64,000 nt of DNA from Nocardiopsis sp. FR4. GTDB taxonomy: Bacteria > Actinomycetota > Actinomycetes > Streptosporangiales > Streptosporangiaceae. The stretch's first letter is position 1. Every line of letters begins with the position of its first letter. Below, piece after piece: positions 53,005 through 63,083 of the stretch. Under the pieces are notes generated by a model, which saw only the letters and a program-made list of their open reading frames with translations, did no database searches and was not told the DNA's origin. The position numbers were made by a program, and so were the translations under genes. Location: assembly GCF_009830945.1 (NCBI RefSeq), contig NZ_VWVV01000008.1, positions 124,001-188,000 on the forward strand. Direction: 5' to 3'.

Positions 53005-53544
53005 GTGCACCAGAGACCGCCCGCCCACCGCGCACCCGACTGGGACGGCGCCGAGCGTCCCCCGCTGCCCACGTGCGGAGGGGAGCACGAGGTCCTCTCC
53101 GCCCACCTCGACTGGCACCGGGCCACCTTCGCGGCCAAGTGCGCGGGGCTCACCCCCGCGCAGCTGTCCACGAGATCGGTCCCGCCCTCCCGGATGAGCC
53201 CGCACGGGCTGGTCCGCCACCTGGCCGGGGTGGAGCGGTGGTGGCTGCGCATCCAGTTCGCGGGCGAGGACCTGCCGCTCCTGTACTACTCCGACGAGGA
53301 CCCCGACCAGGACTTCGACGGACCGGGCGACCCGGACGAGGACTTCGCGGTCTGGCGCGCGGAGGTCGCCCGCGCCCGGGAGACCACCGCCTCCTCCGCC
53401 CCGGAGGCCACCGGTACCGAGGCGCGCACCGGCGCCCCCATCCAGCTGCGGGTCGTGCTGGTCAAGCTGATCGCGGAGTACGCCCGCCACAACGGCCACG
53501 CCGACCTGCTGCGCGAACGCATCGACGGCGCCACCGGGCACTGA
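53005..53544 (+). CDS. DUF664 / DinB-like (mycothiol-dependent-transferase fold) protein
   Basis: 179 residues, GTG start. Four-helix DinB fold: VLSAHLDWHRATFAAKCAGL, GLVRHLAGVERWWLRIQFAG and LIAEYARHNGHADLLRERID, with His residues that fit the three-His metal site. Relatives use mycothiol or bacillithiol for small-molecule modification or detoxification. Stand-alone, divergent from the kinase (145-base gap). Confidence 0.84.
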   Translation: MHQRPPAHRAPDWDGAERPPLPTCGGEHEVLSAHLDWHRATFAAKCAGLTPAQLSTRSVPPSRMSPHGLVRHLAGVERWWLRIQFAGEDLPLLYYSDEDPDQDFDGPGDPDEDFAVWRAEVARARETTASSAPEATGTEARTGAPIQLRVVLVKLIAEYARHNGHADLLRERIDGATGH

Positions 53545-53611
53545 CGGACCTCCCGCGCGGAGGCGGACGGGCCCTCCGCCCGGCGGAGCGCCGCGGGGCC
53601 CCGGCCGGGGG

Positions 53612-54118
53612 TCAGTCCCCGTCGTCTCCGTCGCGGGTGAGGGTGTCCACCGCCACCGCCACGCCGATCACCAGCGCGGGGTCGCCGCCGACGTCCCGGC
53701 GGTGGGTGTTGACGTCCACCGCGTAGGTGTCGCGGACCCGGAACCACTTGCGGGAGACGTGCGCGACCGTGCCGTGCTCGTCGCTGACCACGTACTCCTT
53801 GCCGAGGAAGTCCCCGGTCACCTCCCAGTCCGGGGCGCCCTCCACCTCCACCAGAAGCCTGTCGCGCACCGGGTTGAACAGACGCTTGCGCACCGTGGCC
53901 GAGGGGCCGCCCTCGCGCTCCACGCGCATCTGGTCGCGCACCTTGAACAGCTTCTTGCGGATGAGGGCCAGGACGTTGCCCTCGGTGTCCTTGAGCTCGA
54001 AGGTCGTGCGCACCCGCAGGGCCTTGCCGTCCACGAGGAAGACCTTGCGGCCCTCCTCGTCGGTCACCCAGTAGTCGTCGCCGATGTCGAAAACGCGTTC
54101 GCGTACCAGGAACTTCAT
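53612..54118 (-). CDS. LURP-one-related (Tubby-like barrel) protein
   Basis: 168 residues. LURP-one/scramblase-like beta-barrel around a central helix: MKFLVRERVFDIGDDYWV, VLALIRKKLFKVRDQMRVER and EVTGDFLGKEYVVSDEHGTV are typical. The role in bacteria is unknown; fold relatives bind lipids. Isolated gene. Confidence 0.88.
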   Translation of the reverse strand: MKFLVRERVFDIGDDYWVTDEEGRKVFLVDGKALRVRTTFELKDTEGNVLALIRKKLFKVRDQMRVEREGGPSATVRKRLFNPVRDRLLVEVEGAPDWEVTGDFLGKEYVVSDEHGTVAHVSRKWFRVRDTYAVDVNTHRRDVGGDPALVIGVAVAVDTLTRDGDDGD

Positions 54119-54329
54119 ATCCCGAACCTAGGGCACCCCCGACCACCGCACCAGGGGACGCCAGCTCCTGTGGACACGCCTCCGGCGGACGGCCTCTCCG
54201 CCACCCGTCGGCCGGTCGACCCCGCGGCGCCCGGCACGGGATCCTGTCGTTCGCCCATGGAACCGTTCCGGCGCCTGCCGCCGACGGGTCACGGAACCCC
54301 GGCCGCGTGGAGATCCGGGCCACATCCGA

Positions 54330-54358
54330 TTGACCTCAACTTAAGTGGAGGTTAGATC
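54330..54358 (+). promoter_or_regulatory. MerR/SoxR-like operator-promoter before the DHA2 exporter
   Basis: TTGACC at 54330 is a -35-like box. The 20-bp near-palindrome at 54333-54352 (ACCTC, then AACTTAAGTG, then GAGGT) overlaps it, and TAGATC (54353) is the best -10 at 17 bases. With 19-base spacing, as in MerR promoters, the -10 would be the weak GATCCT. The palindrome shape is that of MerR-family sites. Confidence 0.5.
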
Positions 54359-54398
54359 CTTCTCACGTCGCACCCGATGTCACGGAGGGAACATCCCC

Positions 54399-56024
54399 AT
54401 GTCCCACCCCCAGCACGGCGGGGACCGCACCGGAGACAGCTCCTCCGCACCGCTTCGAGCGGGGGCGCGGGAGTGGACCGGCATGGCCGTCCTCTCGCTT
54501 CCCACCATGCTCCTGACCATGGACCTGACGGTCCTGCACCTGGCCGTCCCCCACCTCAGCGCCGACCTGGCCCCCAGCGCCACGCAACTGCTGTGGATCA
54601 CCGACGTCTACGGCTTCCTCATCGCCGGCTTCCTCATCCCCATGGGCTCGCTCGGCGACCGCGTCGGCCGCCGCCGGCTGCTGCTGGCCGGAGCCGCGGT
54701 GTTCGCCGCCGCCTCGGTGCTGGCCGCCTACGCGCCCACGGCCGGGACACTCATCGCCGCGCGCGCCCTGATGGGCGTCGCGGGCGCCACCCTCATGCCG
54801 TCCACGCTGGCGCTGATCCGCACCATGTTCCACGACCCCGCGCAGCGCTCGGCCGCCATCGGCGCCTGGATGGCCAGCTTCATGGTCGGCGGCGCGATCG
54901 GCCCGCTGGCCGGAGGCGCCCTTTTGGAGAACTTCTGGTGGGGGTCGGTCTTCCTGCTGGCCCTGCCCGTCATGGGACTGCTGCTCGTGCTCGGCCCCCT
55001 CCTGCTGCCCGAGTACCGCACCGCACGCCCGGGACCGGCCGACCCCCTCAGCGCGCTGCTGTCGTTGGCCGCCGTGCTCGCCGCCGTCTACGGCGTCAAG
55101 GAGGCGGCGGCGCACGGGATCGGCTGGGGCGCGGCGGGCGCCGTCGCCGCCGGGGCGGCGCTCGGCGCCGTGTTCGTGCACCGCCAGCGCGTGCTGGAGC
55201 ACCCCATGGTGGACCTGCGGCTGTTCGCCAACCGCTCCTTCTCCACCTCGATCGGCGTGATGACGGTGGGCGCCGCGCTGATGATGGGCATCAACCTGTT
55301 CATCGCCCAGTACCTGCAGATGGTGCTCGGCATGTCCCCGCTGCGTGCCGGGTTGTGGACCCTGCCCATGGTGGGCGCGATGCTGGCCGGGACCGTCCTG
55401 GCCACGGCGGTCGCCCGGCACGTGCGGCCCGCCTACGTGATGGGCGCCGGCCTGGCCCTGGCCGCCGTCGGGTTCACCGTCGTGGCCCAGGCCGACGGGG
55501 CCGCCGGGCTGACCGCGGTGGTGGCCGGGTCGGCCGTCTTCGCCGCGGGTCTGGCCCCGGTGAGCGCGCTGGGCACAGACATCGTCGTCGGCGCCGCCCC
55601 GCCGGAGCGGGCGGGAGCCGCCTCCGCGGTCTCCGAGACCGGCAACGAACTGGGCGGGGCGCTGGGCATCGCCGTCCTGGGCAGTATCGGCGCCGCGGTC
55701 TACCGCGCCCGGACCGAGGGCGCGCTGCCCCCTGGCCTGGCCCCGGAGGAGGCCGAATCGGCGGGCGGCAGCATCGGCGGCGCCGTGGCGGTCGCCGAGC
55801 GCCTCACCGGCCCGGAGGCGGCGGTGGTGCTGGAGACGGCCCAGGAGGCGTTCACGCACGGCATGCGGGCCGCCTCCCTGAGCGGCGCCGTGCTGCTCGC
55901 GGCCTCCGCCGTGCTGGCCGCCGCGGTGCTGCGCCGGGTACGCTCCACCGCCCACACCTCCGCCGAGCGGACCCCGGACCCGAGCGGGACGGGGGAACGG
56001 GGTCGAACCGACCCGGTCGCCTGA
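54399..56024 (+). CDS. DHA2-family MFS drug exporter (14 segments)
   Basis: 541 residues, ATG behind GGAGGGAAC. QacA/EmrB-type: LPTMLLTMDLTVLHLAVPHL (segment 1 with the conserved Asp), DVYGFLIAGFLIPMGSLGDR, DRVGRRRLLLAGAAVFAA and ARALMGVAGATLMPSTLALI (motif C area). Fourteen segments and a short polar tail. Exports cationic drugs or antiseptics in relatives. The regulator that would bind the MerR-like operator is not adjacent. Confidence 0.92.
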   Translation: MSHPQHGGDRTGDSSSAPLRAGAREWTGMAVLSLPTMLLTMDLTVLHLAVPHLSADLAPSATQLLWITDVYGFLIAGFLIPMGSLGDRVGRRRLLLAGAAVFAAASVLAAYAPTAGTLIAARALMGVAGATLMPSTLALIRTMFHDPAQRSAAIGAWMASFMVGGAIGPLAGGALLENFWWGSVFLLALPVMGLLLVLGPLLLPEYRTARPGPADPLSALLSLAAVLAAVYGVKEAAAHGIGWGAAGAVAAGAALGAVFVHRQRVLEHPMVDLRLFANRSFSTSIGVMTVGAALMMGINLFIAQYLQMVLGMSPLRAGLWTLPMVGAMLAGTVLATAVARHVRPAYVMGAGLALAAVGFTVVAQADGAAGLTAVVAGSAVFAAGLAPVSALGTDIVVGAAPPERAGAASAVSETGNELGGALGIAVLGSIGAAVYRARTEGALPPGLAPEEAESAGGSIGGAVAVAERLTGPEAAVVLETAQEAFTHGMRAASLSGAVLLAASAVLAAAVLRRVRSTAHTSAERTPDPSGTGERGRTDPVA

Positions 56025-56184
56025 GCCGCCGGGCCCGGCCCGGCGGTACCGGCGATCGGACGAGCAAACGTCGGTGACCCATGTCACAGGCGAACGGGGC
56101 GCGCGGGGCGGGGCCGGGAGCACCCGGCCCCGCCCCGCGCCGTACGCCCTGTGTCCGGGAAGCGGTACCGGGTGCCGGGAAACG

Positions 56185-56211
56185 AAAAACGCCGACCGTG
56201 GCGGTCGGCGT
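56185..56211 (-). terminator. terminator of tRNA-Arg
   Basis: CGCCGACCG-TGG-CGGTCGGCG plus one A:T pair forms a 10-bp stem (56189-56211). On the minus strand it is followed by a T-run (GTTTTTC), a classic intrinsic terminator and rare in this window. Confidence 0.88.
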
Positions 56212-56255
56212 CGTTCCGGCTGTTCAGCGGGGTGTTCCCGCTGTTCGGCTCTGGG

Positions 56256-56327
56256 TGCCCCCTGCAGGATTCGAACCTGCGCACACGGCTCCGGAGGCCG
56301 TTGCTCTATCCCCTGAGCTAAGGGGGC
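56256..56327 (-). tRNA. tRNA-Arg (anticodon CCG)
   Basis: Cloverleaf on the minus strand: acceptor GCCCCCT/AGGGGGC plus discriminator A, D arm around AGCTCAGGGGATAGAGC, anticodon stem ACGGC/GCCGT with loop CTCCGGA (CCG), and T arm with GGTTCGAATCC. CCA is not encoded. It reads CGG codons. A hairpin and the terminator at 56185 follow. It lies upstream of an ArgS-like gene transcribed the other way. Confidence 0.96.
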
Positions 56328-56444
56328 TGGCTTGCGTGAACAACTGTAGCAGGGGCGTCGGGCCCTTCGTCCACTTGTTGCGGGCGAGCCCGGCGGCGCC
56401 CGCCGATGGGCGCAATCCGGTGGTGTGGTGTCCGTGCCCGGGGG

Positions 56445-56458
56445 TAGTGTCGCGCCCG
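56445..56458 (+). promoter_or_regulatory. candidate -10 for a leaderless receiver-protein transcript
   Basis: TAGTGT (56445-56450) lies seven bases before the GTG at 56458, so transcription would begin at the start codon. There is no ribosome site. Confidence 0.4.
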
Positions 56459-56844
56459 TGAACGCCCTACCCGCACGGGTTCTCGTCGTCGAGGACGACG
56501 ATGTGATCCGGGAACTCATCCGCCTGAACCTCGAACTCGAGGGGTTCGAGGTGTTCACCGCCGTGGACGGACAGGACTGCCTCGACCGCGTCGCGCACAT
56601 CGACCCCCACGTGGTCACCATGGACGTCATGATGCCCCGCATGGACGGGTGGACGGCGGCCGAGCGCCTGCGCGCCGACGCCCGCACCCGCGACCGGCCC
56701 ATCATCCTGGTCACCGCGCGGACCCAGGAGGAGGACCAGCGGCGCGGCGAGCGCATCGGCGTCGACGCCTACCTCACCAAGCCCTTCGACCCCGACGTGC
56801 TCGTCGACGTCATCCGCGGCCTGCTCGACAGGGGCGGGGAATGA
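56458..56844 (+). CDS. stand-alone response-regulator receiver protein
   Basis: 128 residues, only a receiver domain: VLVVEDDDVIRELIRLNLEL, phospho-Asp in VTMDVMMPRMDG, Thr in ILVTARTQEED, Lys in YLTKPFDPDVL. Like CheY/DivK types with no output domain. The GTG at 56458 is chosen over an ATG at 56425 because the domain begins right there. Its stop overlaps the nrtL start by four bases. Conserved next to nrtL in related genomes, to my knowledge. Confidence 0.88.
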   Translation: MNALPARVLVVEDDDVIRELIRLNLELEGFEVFTAVDGQDCLDRVAHIDPHVVTMDVMMPRMDGWTAAERLRADARTRDRPIILVTARTQEEDQRRGERIGVDAYLTKPFDPDVLVDVIRGLLDRGGE

Positions 56845-57929
56845 CACCCAGACGCATGGAGGCGGCCGTGCGCGAGGCCGCCGTGCGGGCCTTCGGCCTG
56901 CCCGCGGACGCCGTCCCGTTCGTGTGGCCGCGCAACGACCACGCGGACGGGGGCGCCGACGCGGCCACGGCCCTGCCGCCCCGGCTCGTGGCCGCTGTGG
57001 CCGATCGGCTCCCCCCGCCTCGCGGCGGCCACCGGGGGGAGGTCGCCGCCCGGCTCGCCCGGCAGCTGTCGGACATGCGCGACGAGGGACGGGTGGACTT
57101 CGCCCGGGTGCGCGCCGACGGCCGAGGCTTCCTCAACCTCACCTTCACCGACCAGCAGCGCGAGGCCCTCCTGGAGGAGGCCGCGGACGGACCCCGCCAC
57201 CTCACCGGCCGCGCCTGGGGCGGCGAGGGGGAGTGGCCCCTCACGGCCCTGCACGAGGCCGGACCGGTGGCCCAGGCCCGCAGGTACGCCCGTGCCGACG
57301 CCCGCGCCCGCATCGCCCTGGCCCTGGGCGCGAAGGCACCGCCGCCCGGCCCGGAGGGGGAGTCCTTCTGGCGCGACCCCTACCGGGACGGCGAGCGCCC
57401 CGAACTCCTGACCCCCGCCGCCCGCGCCCTGGGCGCGGTCGGGGAGGACAGCGCCCGCGTAGCCTTCTGCCGCTCGGCGCCCGAACACCCCCGCGACAGC
57501 GAGACCACCGGCCGGGGCCTGCCGGTGCTGCCCTCCGCCGAGAACCCCGGGGCCTGGGCCCGCCTGACCGAGGCCAACCCCGCCTTCCACATGCGCTACG
57601 TCCACGCGCACGCGGTCAGCGTGCTCCGCTGGGCCGAGGAGGGGGCGTTCCCGCACGCGGCCTGCCCCGCGCACACCGCTCCGGCGCTCGGCCTCCTCTT
57701 CGACGGACCCAGCGCCCTGGACACGGCGGCCCGGCGAGAGGAACCCCATATCCTGGTCAGATACCTGGAGGCGCTGGCCAGTGCCTACGATGAGTGGCGG
57801 ACGTGCGCCGAATGGCGGACGTGCTCCGCCGCGGCGTCCGCGACCTCCGCGGCCCTGCCGGCCGCCGTCGCCGGAGTCCTCAGAACCGGGCTCTTCCTGC
57901 TCGGAGTGTCAGCGCCCACAAGGCTGTAG
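56841..57929 (+). CDS. nrtL: ArgS-related anticodon-binding protein NrtL
   Basis: 362 residues. It resembles the outer parts of arginyl-tRNA synthetase without the catalytic HIGH/KMSKS domain. The C-terminal half ends with a DALR-type anticodon-binding domain: [40 protein letters not shown] and [18 protein letters not shown]. The N-terminal part ([20 protein letters not shown]) looks like the ArgS N-terminal additional domain. Named NrtL in actinobacterial annotation; role unknown, tRNA-Arg binding is likely. Followed by lysA, mirroring the argS-lysA pair of corynebacteria. Confidence 0.87.
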   Translation: MTPRRMEAAVREAAVRAFGLPADAVPFVWPRNDHADGGADAATALPPRLVAAVADRLPPPRGGHRGEVAARLARQLSDMRDEGRVDFARVRADGRGFLNLTFTDQQREALLEEAADGPRHLTGRAWGGEGEWPLTALHEAGPVAQARRYARADARARIALALGAKAPPPGPEGESFWRDPYRDGERPELLTPAARALGAVGEDSARVAFCRSAPEHPRDSETTGRGLPVLPSAENPGAWARLTEANPAFHMRYVHAHAVSVLRWAEEGAFPHAACPAHTAPALGLLFDGPSALDTAARREEPHILVRYLEALASAYDEWRTCAEWRTCSAAASATSAALPAAVAGVLRTGLFLLGVSAPTRL

Positions 57930-58032
57930 ACCTCCGGTGCGCCCCCGCCCGTCCCCTTCCCGACCGGGACGGTGGACAATGGGGGCGCCCCCGTACTCCG
58001 CACAGACCCACAGTTCCAGCCGAAAGCCCATC

Positions 58033-59418
58033 ATGAGCCGCTACGCCCACCCCGCCGGTTCCCGCCACGCGGAGATCCTGCCGGAGGACAACCCGCCGCT
58101 GCCGCCCGAGGACCTCAACGGACTCGACCCCCGGGTGTGGCCCGCCACCGCGCGCCGCGCGGACGGCGAGCTCACCGTGGGCGGCGTCGGCGTGAGCGAC
58201 CTCGCCGCCGAGTACGGCACCCCCCTCTTCGTCATGGACGAGGAGGACTTCCGGGGCCGCGCCCGCGACTACCGCACCGCCTTCGCCGACGCCGACGTCT
58301 ACTACGCGGGCAAGGCCCTGCTGACCAAGGCCGTGGCCCGCTGGGTCGCGGAGGAGGGCCTCAAGCTGGACGTGTGCTCGGGCGGCGAGCTCGCCGTGGC
58401 CCTGGCCGCCGGGGTGTCCCCCGGGCGCGTGGGCATGCACGGCAACAACAAGTCCGCCGCCGAGCTGCGCCGCGCGGTCGAGGTCGGCGTGGGCCGGATC
58501 ATCCTCGACTCCTTCGACGAGATCGAGCGCCTGGCGGCCGTCGCCGCCGAGGCCGGCGCCCGGCCCAAGGTGCTCATCCGGGTCACCACCGGCGTGGAGG
58601 CGCACACCCACGAGTTCGTCGCCACCGCCCACGACGACCAGAAGTTCGGCTTCGCGCTGAGCACCGGCGCCGCCGCCGAGGCGGTCCGCCGGGTGCTGGA
58701 CGCCCCGCACCTGGAGCTGGTCGGCCTGCACTCGCACATCGGCTCGCAGATCTTCGACACCTCCGGCTTCGAGGTCGCCGCCCGCCGCGTCACCCGGTTC
58801 CTGACCGGGATCCACCAGGACCTCGGCGTGACCCTGGCCGAACTCGACCTCGGCGGCGGCCTGGGCATCGCCTACACCTCCGGCGACGACCCGCTCGACC
58901 CCAAGACCATCGCGGAGAGCCTCACCGCCATCGTGCGCCGCGAGTGCCTGGAGGCCGGGCTGCCCGTGCCGCGCCTGGCCGTGGAGCCGGGGCGGGCCAT
59001 CGCCGGTCCGGCGGGGATCACCCTGTACGAGGTCGGCACCGTCAAGGACGTCGAGGGCATCCGCACCTACGTCAGCGTCGACGGCGGCATGAGCGACAAC
59101 ATCCGCACCGCCCTGTACGGCTCGGAGTACACCAGCCAGCTGGTCTCGCGCGAGAGCGACGCCGAGCCGATGCTCTCCCGGCTGGTCGGCAAGCACTGCG
59201 AGAGCGGCGACATCATCGTGCACGACCTCTACCTGCCCGCGGACCTGCGGCCCGGCGACCTGGTGGCGGTCGCCGCCACCGGGGCCTACTGCTACTCCAT
59301 GGCCAGCAACTACAACCACCTGCCCCGTCCGGCCATGGTCGCCGTCCGCGACGGGAGCGCCCGGGTCATCGTGCGCAGGGAGAGCGAGGAGGACCTGCTC
59401 CGCCTCGACGTCGGCTGA
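58033..59418 (+). CDS. lysA: diaminopimelate decarboxylase
   Basis: 461 residues. PLP barrel with [16 protein letters not shown] (Schiff-base Lys), [37 protein letters not shown] and [12 protein letters not shown] (PLP phosphate sites), and [12 protein letters not shown] with the active-site Cys. Last step of lysine synthesis, making lysine from meso-DAP. Length and motifs are normal. The gap to nrtL is 103 bases. Confidence 0.96.
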   Translation: MSRYAHPAGSRHAEILPEDNPPLPPEDLNGLDPRVWPATARRADGELTVGGVGVSDLAAEYGTPLFVMDEEDFRGRARDYRTAFADADVYYAGKALLTKAVARWVAEEGLKLDVCSGGELAVALAAGVSPGRVGMHGNNKSAAELRRAVEVGVGRIILDSFDEIERLAAVAAEAGARPKVLIRVTTGVEAHTHEFVATAHDDQKFGFALSTGAAAEAVRRVLDAPHLELVGLHSHIGSQIFDTSGFEVAARRVTRFLTGIHQDLGVTLAELDLGGGLGIAYTSGDDPLDPKTIAESLTAIVRRECLEAGLPVPRLAVEPGRAIAGPAGITLYEVGTVKDVEGIRTYVSVDGGMSDNIRTALYGSEYTSQLVSRESDAEPMLSRLVGKHCESGDIIVHDLYLPADLRPGDLVAVAATGAYCYSMASNYNHLPRPAMVAVRDGSARVIVRRESEEDLLRLDVG

Positions 59419-59483
59419 ACAGTCCTCCACGGCGGCGCCGCCGCCCGAAGTCAGGACACGAGAGAAGTGGGAGTCACGCCCAA

Positions 59484-60770
59484 ATGGCGATGAAGGTGGC
59501 GCTGCTCGGATGCGGCGTGGTGGGTACGGAAGTCGTCCGCCTGGTCAACGAACAGTCCGAGGAGCTGGCCGCGCGGGTGGGAACGCCGGTCGAGATCGGC
59601 GGCATCGCGGTGCGCCGCATCGACCGCGACCGCGGAGTGGACCCCGCGCTGCTGACCACCGACGCCACGGCCCTGGCCACGCGTCCCGACATCGACGTGG
59701 TCGTGGAGGTCATCGGCGGCATCGAACCGGCCCGCTCGCTGATCCTCGCCGCGATCAAGGCGGGCAAGTCCGTGGTCACGGCCAACAAGGCGCTGCTCGC
59801 CGAGGACGGCCAGACCCTGCACGCCGCCGCCCGCGACGCCGGGGTGGACCTGTACTACGAGGCCTCGGTCGCGGGCGCGATCCCGCTGCTGCGCCCCCTG
59901 CGCGACTCCCTGGCGGGCGACCGGGTCAACCGGGTCCTGGGCATCGTCAACGGCACCACCAACTACATCCTCGACCGCATGGACTCCCTGGGCTCCGGGT
60001 TCACCGAGTCGTTGGAGGAGGCCCAGGCCCTCGGGTACGCCGAGGCCGACCCCACCGCGGACGTGGAGGGCTTCGACGCCGCGGCCAAGGCCGCCATCCT
60101 GGCCCGGCTGGCCTTCCACACCCAGCGGGTGACCGCCGCCGACGTTCACCGCGAGGGCATCACCGGTGTGTCCGCGGGCGACATCGCCAGCGCGCGCGCG
60201 ATGGGCTGCGTGGTCAAACTCCTGGCCATCTGCCAGCGCTCGTACGACGGCGCCTCGGTGGGCGTGCGCGTCCACCCCGTGATGCTGCCCGTGGAGCACC
60301 CGCTGGCCAGCGTCAAGGAGGCCTACAACGCGGTGTTCGTGGAGGCCGAGTCCGCCGGGCGCCTGATGTTCTACGGCGCGGGCGCCGGGGGCACCCCCAC
60401 GGCCAGCGCGGTCCTGGGCGACCTGGTGGCGGTGGCGCGCAACCGCCTCGCCCACACCTCGGTGGCCGAGGGCGAGCACGACACCGGGCTTCCCGTGCAC
60501 GACATGGGCCACACCGTCACCAGCTACCATGTGGCACTGGACGTGGCCGACCGTCCCGGCGTGCTGTCCAAGGTGGCGGAGGTCTTCGCCGACCACGGGG
60601 TCTCCATCCGCAACGTGCGCCAGGAGGGCAGCGGCGACGACGCCCAGCTGGTCCTGGTCAGCCACCCGGCCCCCGACGCCGCGCTCAGCGCCACGGTCGA
60701 GGTGCTGCGCACCCACGAGATGGTGCGCGAGGTGGCCAGTGTGATGCGCGTGGAGAACTTCGCCGACTGA
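59484..60770 (+). CDS. hom: homoserine dehydrogenase
   Basis: 428 residues. NAD(P) motif [14 protein letters not shown], then [53 protein letters not shown] with the catalytic Asp/Lys, and a C-terminal ACT domain ([20 protein letters not shown]) that senses threonine in homologues. Converts aspartate semialdehyde to homoserine. 65 bases after lysA. Confidence 0.96.
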   Translation: MAMKVALLGCGVVGTEVVRLVNEQSEELAARVGTPVEIGGIAVRRIDRDRGVDPALLTTDATALATRPDIDVVVEVIGGIEPARSLILAAIKAGKSVVTANKALLAEDGQTLHAAARDAGVDLYYEASVAGAIPLLRPLRDSLAGDRVNRVLGIVNGTTNYILDRMDSLGSGFTESLEEAQALGYAEADPTADVEGFDAAAKAAILARLAFHTQRVTAADVHREGITGVSAGDIASARAMGCVVKLLAICQRSYDGASVGVRVHPVMLPVEHPLASVKEAYNAVFVEAESAGRLMFYGAGAGGTPTASAVLGDLVAVARNRLAHTSVAEGEHDTGLPVHDMGHTVTSYHVALDVADRPGVLSKVAEVFADHGVSIRNVRQEGSGDDAQLVLVSHPAPDAALSATVEVLRTHEMVREVASVMRVENFAD

Positions 60771-60966
60771 GGGGCCCGCCCCGGCCGCGCGCACGGCCGG
60801 GGCCGCCCGCCTGGTGTTCCGCATGCTGAGACGCGGGACCGCGATTCGGGACACCCCCGGCGGGGTCCTAGACTCGTCACTGGTGGGGACAGCACGCGCC
60901 CCGGCGCCGCCCACCGATTCCACCGCGCGTCAAGCGAAGCCGCATCCACCCGAAAGGGACACAGTC

Positions 60967-62031
60967 GTGAGCATGGCACGGGCGTGGCGAGGCATCGTCG
61001 AGGAGTACCGCGACCGCCTCCCCGTCAACGAGAACACCCCCGTTGTCACCCTCCAGGAGGGCGGCACGCCCCTGCTGCCCGCCACGCGCGTGTCCGAGCT
61101 CACGGGCTGCGAGGTCTTCCTGAAGGTTGAGGGGCTCAACCCCACCGGTTCGTTCAAGGACCGCGGGATGACCATGGCCATCACCAAGGCCGCCGAGGAC
61201 GGCGCCAAGGCGGTCATCTGCGCCTCCACCGGCAACACCAGCGCCAGCGCCGCCGCCTACGCCATCCGCGCGGGCATGACCTGCGCCGTGCTGGTCCCGC
61301 AGGGCAAGATCGCCATGGGCAAGCTCGCCCAGGCCCTCGTGCACGGCGCCCGCCTGCTGCAGGTCGACGGCAACTTCGACGACTGCCTCGAACTGGCCCG
61401 CAAGCTCAGCGTCGACTACCCGGTCGCCCTGGTGAACTCGGTCAACCCCTACCGCCTCCAGGGGCAGAAGACCGCCGCGTTCGAGATCGTCGACGCGCTC
61501 GGCGACGCACCCGACGTCCACTGCATCCCCGTGGGCAACGCGGGCAACATCACCGCCTACTGGATGGGCTACACCGAGTACTCCCGGGACGGCGTCTCCA
61601 CGCGCAACCCGCGCATGCTCGGCTTCCAGGCCAGCGGCGCGGCGCCGATCGTGGACGGTGCGCCCGTCACCAGCCCGAGCACCATCGCCACCGCGATCCG
61701 GATCGGCAACCCCGCCTCCTGGAAGCTCGCCGAGCAGGCGCGCGACGAGTCCGGAGGGCTCATCGACAAGGTCACCGACCGCCAGATCATGGCCGCCTAC
61801 AAGCTCCTCGCCGCCGAGGAGGGCGTGTTCGTGGAACTGGCCTCCGCGGCCAGCGTGGCCGGCCTGCTGGCCGCCGCGGCCGACGGCCGGGTCGAGCGCG
61901 GCAGCCGCGTGGTGTGCACGGTCACCGGCAACGGCCTCAAGGATCCCGACTGGGCGCTGGCCGGAGCCTCCTCCGCCACCACCGTGCCGGTCGACGCCGC
62001 GGCCGCCGCCAAGGCCCTCGACCTCGCCTGA
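60967..62031 (+). CDS. thrC: threonine synthase
   Basis: 354 residues from the GTG behind AAAGGGA; ATG 60973 is an alternative. PLP fold type [22 protein letters not shown] (PLP Lys in SFKDRG), [38 protein letters not shown] and [17 protein letters not shown]. Makes threonine from phosphohomoserine. The 196-base gap after hom holds TAGACT (60869), which could be an internal promoter. Confidence 0.96.
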   Translation: MSMARAWRGIVEEYRDRLPVNENTPVVTLQEGGTPLLPATRVSELTGCEVFLKVEGLNPTGSFKDRGMTMAITKAAEDGAKAVICASTGNTSASAAAYAIRAGMTCAVLVPQGKIAMGKLAQALVHGARLLQVDGNFDDCLELARKLSVDYPVALVNSVNPYRLQGQKTAAFEIVDALGDAPDVHCIPVGNAGNITAYWMGYTEYSRDGVSTRNPRMLGFQASGAAPIVDGAPVTSPSTIATAIRIGNPASWKLAEQARDESGGLIDKVTDRQIMAAYKLLAAEEGVFVELASAASVAGLLAAAADGRVERGSRVVCTVTGNGLKDPDWALAGASSATTVPVDAAAAAKALDLA

Positions 62032-62129
62032 GGCGCGGTCCCCCCGTCCCACCACCGCCCCGGCCACGTCCCGTCCGTGACCAGTAGCGCGCGGGGGTCC
62101 GCGCGGACCCCCGCGGGAAAGAGCGCACC

Positions 62130-63083
62130 GTGACACCACCACGCCCCGCCCGGGCGTCCGTCCTCGCCCCCGCCACCAGCGCCAACCTCGGCCCGGGCTT
62201 CGACGCCCTCGGTCTGGCCCTGCGGCTGGACAACGAGTTCGAGGTCAGCCTGCGCGACGACGGCGAGCTCCGGGTCCGGGTGGAGGGCCGGGGCGCCGAC
62301 GAGGTGCCGCTCGACGGGCGCCACCTCGTCGTGCGCGCCATGCGCGAGGCCTTCGAGCGGGCGGGGGAGAAGCTGCCCGGCCTCGACCTGGCCTGCGTCA
62401 ACAACGTCCCGCACGCCCGCGGCCTGGGGTCCTCCTCCTCGGCGATCGTGGGCGGTGTGGCCGCGGCGAGCGCCCTGCTGGGCAGGACCGGCCCCGACGG
62501 CGGGCCGGACCGCGACTTCGTCTACCAGGTCGCCGCCGACATCGAGGGCCACCCCGACAACGTGGCCCCGTGCGTCTACGGCGGGTACACGGTCGCCTAC
62601 CGCGACGGCGACCGCTGGGGGGCGGTGTCCCTGGCCCCCGACCCGGGGATCGTGCCCGTGGTGTGCGTCCCCTCCTGGCGCCTGTCCACCGAGCGGGCCC
62701 GCGGCCTGCTGCCGGAGTCGGTACCACACGCCGACGCCGCGTTCAACGCGGGGCGCGCCGCGCTGCTGACCGCGGCCGTTTGTGGCCAACCCGAGGCCCT
62801 GTACGCGGCCACCGAGGATCGGCTACACGAGTCCTACCGCGAGCCCGCCATGCCGGCCACCCTGGAACTCGTGCGCGACCTGCGCGAGGGCGCGGGGCTG
62901 CCCGCCGTGGTCTCCGGGGCCGGGCCGACGGTGCTGGTCCTGTGCTGGTCACGGGCGGGTGCGGATTCGCCGGAAATCAACCGCCAGGTTGATTCGATCC
63001 GGCAAAGGGCGGGTAAGGAATGGGACGTACGCCCCCTGCTCGTCGAACCGACCGGGGTGCGGTCCCCATCTCCCCATCCGTAG
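62130..63083 (+). CDS. thrB: homoserine kinase
   Basis: 317 residues, GTG start. GHMP kinase: LAPATSANLGPGFDALGLAL, ATP loop VPHARGLGSSSSAIVGGV, and PAVVSGAGPTVLVLCW near the end. Phosphorylates homoserine for ThrC. Ends the lysA-hom-thrC-thrB run, 438 bases before rho. Confidence 0.96.
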   Translation: MTPPRPARASVLAPATSANLGPGFDALGLALRLDNEFEVSLRDDGELRVRVEGRGADEVPLDGRHLVVRAMREAFERAGEKLPGLDLACVNNVPHARGLGSSSSAIVGGVAAASALLGRTGPDGGPDRDFVYQVAADIEGHPDNVAPCVYGGYTVAYRDGDRWGAVSLAPDPGIVPVVCVPSWRLSTERARGLLPESVPHADAAFNAGRAALLTAAVCGQPEALYAATEDRLHESYREPAMPATLELVRDLREGAGLPAVVSGAGPTVLVLCWSRAGADSPEINRQVDSIRQRAGKEWDVRPLLVEPTGVRSPSPHP

